From Prevotella sp. (GTDB taxonomy: Bacteria > Bacillota > Clostridia > Oscillospirales > Ruminococcaceae), in assembly GCA_023663025.1 (NCBI GenBank), contig JAMPIC010000028.1:1-25854 (forward strand): a stretch of 25,854 bases of DNA, read 5' to 3'. The notes below the pieces were generated by a model. The model had not been told where the DNA came from and did no database searches. It worked only from the letters and a program-made list of their open reading frames with translations. Positions 23,621-25,854 of this stretch are shown in pieces. The first letter of the stretch is position 1. Each line of letters opens with the position of its first letter. The position numbers and the translations under genes are program-made.

Positions 23621-24535
23621 ATGAATACTAATATTTTGTTGGAAAGCGGTACAAATGAACTTGAACTTCTCGAATTTCAGGTGGGCGACAATAACTTCGG
23701 TATTAACATATCCAAAGTTGTGGAAATTATGATAAATCAGGACGTTACCCCCGTTCCGAACGCTCCCGAAGAGATAGAGGGCGTGTTCATTCCCCGTGAC
23801 CAGCTTATCTCGGTCATCGACCTGCACAAAGTCGTTCACACCGAACACAGCGTTTCGGGCAAGGAAATCTTTATCATATGCGAGTTCAACCGTATGCATG
23901 TGGCTTTCCACGTTACAAGCGTAAAGGGCATTCAGCGCATATCGTGGGCTGACATTTCCGACCCTCCCGCCGTTACCAGCGGAAGCAAGGACGAGGCTAT
24001 GGGTCTTGCGACCGGCGTCGCCAAGATCAACGACAGGATCATCATTATAATGGACTTCGAGAAGATCGTTTCCACCCTTAACCGCGACGCGGGTCTCGAC
24101 GTGACCGGCATTGACAAGATCGCGGGTCCCGACGCTATGGCGGGAAACAAGCACATCGTTGTCGCCGACGACTCCAAATTCCTCAACAAGATGATAACCG
24201 ACTCCCTTTCGAGAGTTGGCTTCCACAATATTATGTCTTTCAGCAACGGTCAGGACGCATGGGAATATGTCCAGAGCTTCAAGGACAAGGGCGACGACAT
24301 CACCTCTCACATCGCCTGCGTTATAAGCGACATCGAAATGCCCAAGATGGACGGTCACAGACTTACCAAGCTGATAAAGGACGACAAGGTTCTTTCGCAG
24401 ATACCGGTACTGCTGTTCTCCTCCCTCATCAACGAGCAGATGATCGCAAAGGGAAAATCCGTCGGCGCGGACGGTCAGTTCTCCAAGCCTCAGATCAAGG
24501 AGCTTATCAGCTATCTGATAAAGGTGCTTTCGTAA
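23621..24535 (+). CDS. cheV: Chemotaxis coupling protein CheV (CheW-REC)
   Basis: This 304-residue protein fuses an N-terminal CheW domain (about residues 14-160; LEFQVGDNNFGINISKVVEI) to a C-terminal response-regulator receiver domain (about 175-304). Receiver residues are intact: acidic pair D183/D184, phospho-acceptor D237 in VISDIEMPKMDG and lysine K289 in FSKPQ. CheV couples chemoreceptors to CheA and tunes the array through phosphorylation. The ATG at 23621 has a GGAGGGA site 7 bases upstream. It is an orphan: no other chemotaxis gene lies nearby. The host is probably motile, with the main chemotaxis cluster elsewhere. Confidence 0.92.
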   Translation: MNTNILLESGTNELELLEFQVGDNNFGINISKVVEIMINQDVTPVPNAPEEIEGVFIPRDQLISVIDLHKVVHTEHSVSGKEIFIICEFNRMHVAFHVTSVKGIQRISWADISDPPAVTSGSKDEAMGLATGVAKINDRIIIIMDFEKIVSTLNRDAGLDVTGIDKIAGPDAMAGNKHIVVADDSKFLNKMITDSLSRVGFHNIMSFSNGQDAWEYVQSFKDKGDDITSHIACVISDIEMPKMDGHRLTKLIKDDKVLSQIPVLLFSSLINEQMIAKGKSVGADGQFSKPQIKELISYLIKVLS

Positions 24536-24723
24536 AATCAATATCAAATACATAATGCGGTTTGCTAATTGGCAGATAACGGTATGGAAGTATCGTTACC
24601 CGTGGGAGCAAATTACCCTTATTGACAGAGTATGCCGATAAGGGTAATGGCTCGCCTTTAAAGTGAGGGCGATGCAGAAGTTTCCCAAAATAAAACCAAA
24701 AGCACAAACACAGCGGATTATAC
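24536..24723 (+). other. Structured non-coding region after cheV (candidate ncRNA or long 3' UTR)
   Basis: Between the cheV stop and the terminator at 24724 there is no plausible gene but a row of hairpins. H1 is TAACGGTA/TATCGTTA (24577-24598, loop TGGAAG). H2 has a 13-bp upper stem with one G-U pair (from 24613, ATTACCCTTATTG/CGATAAGGGTAAT), extended below by GAGC/GCTC (24606-24653). H3 is TCGCC/GGCGA (24652-24672). H1 shares its sequence with the hairpin at 912-935 near the end of the transketolase operon. No match to a riboswitch consensus I know was seen. Confidence 0.5.
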
Positions 24724-24768
24724 AAACGGCTGCCAAACCAATAAACTGGTGGGCAGCCGTTTTATTTA
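24724..24768 (+). terminator. Intrinsic terminator after cheV / candidate ncRNA
   Basis: AAACGGCTGCC (24724-24734) and GGCAGCCGTTT (24752-24762) form an 11-bp stem. The loop can extend with ACCA/TGGT, and the stem is followed by a T-rich tail. This is a textbook plus-strand Rho-independent terminator. Confidence 0.85.
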
Positions 24769-24913
24769 TCTATTGCCAATACACTGATATACGATAATTT
24801 ACATCACAAGTCAATCCGCATAAATGCCTTTATTTTCAGAAATAACCCCAACAAACCCCTTAACAACATCGTTCGGCTCTTTTTCATACAAAGTAGAAAT
24901 TTTCGGGAAAATT

Positions 24914-24923
24914 TTGTATACAA
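24914..24923. promoter_or_regulatory. Palindromic operator-like site, copy 1 (TTGTATACAA)
   Basis: This perfect 10-bp palindrome fits the TnGTnnnACnA-type half-site logic of GntR-family repressors. It overlaps the -35-like element of a possible plus-strand promoter. The regulator is unknown. Confidence 0.35.
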
Positions 24924-24935
24924 TTACAAAAATGA

Positions 24936-24975
24936 AATAATCCTTTGGAAAAAAGATTTCGGCGGGACGTGAACC
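24936..24975 (+). repeat. Imperfect direct repeat, copy A (40 bp)
   Basis: It begins AATAATC, has the shared core GGAAAAAAGATTT and ends GGGACGTGAACC. It matches 25025-25064 at 31 of 40 positions with no gaps. The two copies are 89 bases apart start to start. Confidence 0.65.
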
Positions 24976-25012
24976 GTACCTGTAGAAAAATTCCGTCCAA
25001 AATCAAAAAATA

Positions 25013-25022
25013 TTGTATACAT
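25013..25022. promoter_or_regulatory. Palindromic operator-like site, copy 2 (TTGTATACAT)
   Basis: It has the same GTATAC core as 24914-24923, with an 8-bp perfect palindrome TGTATACA, placed before copy B of the direct repeat as copy 1 is placed before copy A. Confidence 0.35.
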
Positions 25023-25024
25023 TA

Positions 25025-25064
25025 AATAATCTATAGGAAAAAAGATTTTTAAGGGATTTGAACC
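25025..25064 (+). repeat. Imperfect direct repeat, copy B (40 bp)
   Basis: It is the partner of 24936-24975. It ends in GGGATTTGAACCC, which forms a small hairpin and looks like the complement of a tRNA T-arm, but there is no tRNA around it. Confidence 0.65.
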
Positions 25065-25115
25065 CTAAAAATAAATATTACCAAAAATTTAAAACAAAAT
25101 ATGTGCAAAACAGAG

Positions 25116-25157
25116 AAAGCCGTGTTAAGTGTAAAAACATTTAGCATGGCTTTTTTT
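25116..25157 (+). terminator. Strong terminator or attenuator immediately before the acidic ORF
   Basis: AAAGCCGTGTTAAGTG (25116-25131) pairs along all 16 positions (three G-U pairs) with CATTTAGCATGGCTTT (25138-25153). The loop is 6 bases and the stem runs into seven Ts. Only 14 bases separate the T-run from the ribosome binding site of the next gene, too few for a promoter in between, so the gene must be read through this structure. Confidence 0.85.
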
Positions 25158-25183
25158 GTTACAAAAAATATGGAGGTATTAAA

Positions 25184-25462
25184 ATGGAAAACGAAAGAAA
25201 CAAACCCGACTGTCCCTTGATAGGTCAGGACGGGAACATTTTCAACCTTGTCGGGATAGCGTCGAGGTCGCTGAAAGATAACGGTATGTCGGCGGAGGCG
25301 AAAGAGATGTCCTCCCGCGTTTTGGATTCGGGGAGCTACGGAGAGGCTCTTTCGATTGTCGGCGAGTATGTCAACATCACTTCATCGGAGGATATGGACG
25401 AGGATATGGACGAGGATATGGACGAGGATATTGAGGAAAGTTTCGGATTGGAGATGAGTTAG
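25184..25462 (+). CDS. Small acidic protein with DMDE tandem repeat, unknown function
   Basis: This 92-residue protein starts at an ATG with a perfect GGAGG site 7 bases upstream. Residues 10-66 (CPLIGQDGNIFNLVGIASRS, later EAKEMSSRVLDSGSYGEAL) look like a compact helical domain. Residues 69-84 are an acidic tail made from a 12-bp tandem repeat, three exact units and one variant (25388-25435), giving Glu-Asp-Met-Asp repeats. From memory, similar short proteins occur in accessory regions of gut Clostridia; this could not be checked. It is preceded by the terminator/attenuator at 25116-25157 and followed after one base by the next ORF, so the two are probably co-translated. Confidence 0.75.
   Translation: MENERNKPDCPLIGQDGNIFNLVGIASRSLKDNGMSAEAKEMSSRVLDSGSYGEALSIVGEYVNITSSEDMDEDMDEDMDEDIEESFGLEMS
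25388..25435 (+). repeat. 12-bp in-frame tandem repeat in the acidic ORF
   Basis: GAGGATATGGAC occurs three times exactly, followed by the variant GAGGATATTGAG. It codes for Glu-Asp-Met-Asp units, and slippage would change tail length in frame. Confidence 0.9.
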
Positions 25463-25463
25463 A

Positions 25464-25854
25464 ATGCTTTTTATGAACACGCCATATTGGAGAGGTGTTG
25501 AGCGGGAAATGCAGACCGTACCGAATTTCAAGCCGAGACGGTCGGGATTTCGGGTGAACGGAGTAACGCTTAACCGATTTAATAATTACAAAAGTGTTGC
25601 GGCGAAACTGCTGTACAGCTGGAAACATAACGAAGTTACGGAAAGAATTACGGCAACATACAGAAAACTCGGAACATTTTTTATCGACACGAACCACGAA
25701 AAATTTTTCAGAAATTTCATTAAAAATACCCCGTTCGGCGGCAGCAGATTTTATGCTGCCGTTTTTCTTTTGTCCGCGGATTTTAATTTGCGGAAACGGT
25801 CGGAAACCGCAATAATTAACGGCGTTGTGGATTTCGGAAAAATTAATCTGAAAG
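25464..25854 (+). CDS. Unrecognised protein, N-terminal part (runs off the window)
   Basis: An ATG one base after the upstream stop opens a frame of 130 codons with no stop before the window end. The GGAGATGA of the upstream gene's last codons can serve as ribosome binding site, implying translational coupling. The first 65 residues are basic (MLFMNTPYWRGVEREMQ, NFKPRRSGFRVNG). The second half has a regular amphipathic pattern: FFIDTNHEKFFRNFI, FYAAVFLLSADFNLRKR, INGVVDFGKINL. This gives the impression of small helical domains of unknown function found in Clostridia (the DUF6075 or DUF2538 type), but that is only a resemblance. A terminator-like hairpin lies inside the frame (25739-25770). 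Confidence 0.65.
   Translation, partial: MLFMNTPYWRGVEREMQTVPNFKPRRSGFRVNGVTLNRFNNYKSVAAKLLYSWKHNEVTERITATYRKLGTFFIDTNHEKFFRNFIKNTPFGGSRFYAAVFLLSADFNLRKRSETAIINGVVDFGKINLK

Larger units (their letters stand above)
24769..25115. other. Gene-free AT-rich stretch with duplicated module
   Basis: No CDS with a start codon and ribosome binding site is visible in these roughly 350 bases. They contain two palindromes centred on GTATAC (24914-24923 and 25013-25022) and a degenerate direct repeat (24936-24975 and 25025-25064). A minus-strand open stretch of 63 codons (25002-24814) has no Met codon. A weak promoter-like pair, TTGTAT (24914) and AATAAT (24936), has a 16-base spacer. Confidence 0.5.

Noticed and set aside
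23603..24553. Long open frame of about 316 codons antisense to cheV
   Set aside because: It mirrors the cheV codons, has no ribosome binding site and no recognisable domain, while cheV itself is unmistakable.
24536..24723. Cyclic-di-GMP or other known riboswitch near cheV
   Set aside because: The conserved cores of the GEMM, preQ1 and T-box classes are not present, and the region follows rather than precedes cheV.
24914..25064. CRISPR-like array
   Set aside because: Only two imperfect repeat copies, unequal internal spacing and no cas genes.
25053..25065. tRNA-like T-arm (complement of GGGTTCAAATCCC)
   Set aside because: No acceptor, anticodon or D-arm can be found around it on the minus strand, and the other copy of the repeat has a broken version. 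It looks like part of the direct repeat, not a tRNA or an attachment site.
25594..25815. Short ORF (about 73 codons) in another frame near the right edge
   Set aside because: It overlaps the longer frame from 25464, which has coupling to the upstream gene and a more protein-like product.

Overview
The window looks like a chromosomal segment from a low-to-mid GC, Gram-positive anaerobe of the Oscillospirales/Ruminococcaceae type. The signs are Firmicutes-type SepF, DivIVA, YlmH, DnaD and a DnaI-like helicase loader, a split two-subunit transketolase, strong AGGAGG-like ribosome binding sites, and several TTG starts. The species cannot be fixed from this sequence alone.

Layout. (1) About 1-960, minus strand and AT-rich: the 5' end of a probable PNPOx-like flavoprotein gene and an ICMT-like membrane methyltransferase. 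(2) About 970-20690, one nearly uninterrupted minus-strand gene train. In transcription order it is miaB, an unknown coiled-coil protein, a YlbF/YmcA-family protein with a Cys-rich tail, mutS, mutL, a single-domain C39-like cysteine peptidase, miaA, hfq, an HlyD-like protein, yggS, sepF, ylmH, divIVA, ileS, lspA, an RluD-type pseudouridine synthase, a Cof-type HAD phosphatase, and the two transketolase subunits. It joins two blocks familiar from Bacillus (miaB-ymcA-mutSL / miaA-hfq, and ylmE-sepF-ylmH-divIVA-ileS-lspA-ylyB). A near-consensus promoter lies just upstream of miaB. (3) About 20690-21450: a membrane-anchored protein of unknown function on the minus strand and a divergent promoter region. 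(4) About 21450-24535, plus strand: dnaD and a dnaI-like loader (primosome pair), then cheV with its own sigma-A promoter. (5) About 24536-25183: 650 bases without a recognisable gene but rich in structure. It holds a hairpin array ending in an intrinsic terminator, a duplicated module with GTATAC-centred palindromes, and a second very strong terminator only 26 bases before the next start codon. (6) 25184 to the end: a short acidic protein with an in-frame 12-bp tandem repeat, and one base after its stop an unrecognised ORF that runs off the window.

How the genes fit together. The long train couples tRNA modification (MiaA makes i6A37 and MiaB methylthiolates it; a YlbF-family partner sits next to MiaB), mismatch repair, Hfq, septum and pole proteins (SepF, YlmH, DivIVA), IleS, LspA, RNA pseudouridylation and pentose-phosphate carbon flow.

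The least explained part is the right-hand end. The strongest candidates for new biology are the structured region after cheV, which shares a 24-nt hairpin motif with the 3' end of the transketolase operon, and the apparent terminator-controlled leader in front of the acidic ORF. No integrase, transposase, CRISPR array, rRNA or tRNA gene was found.
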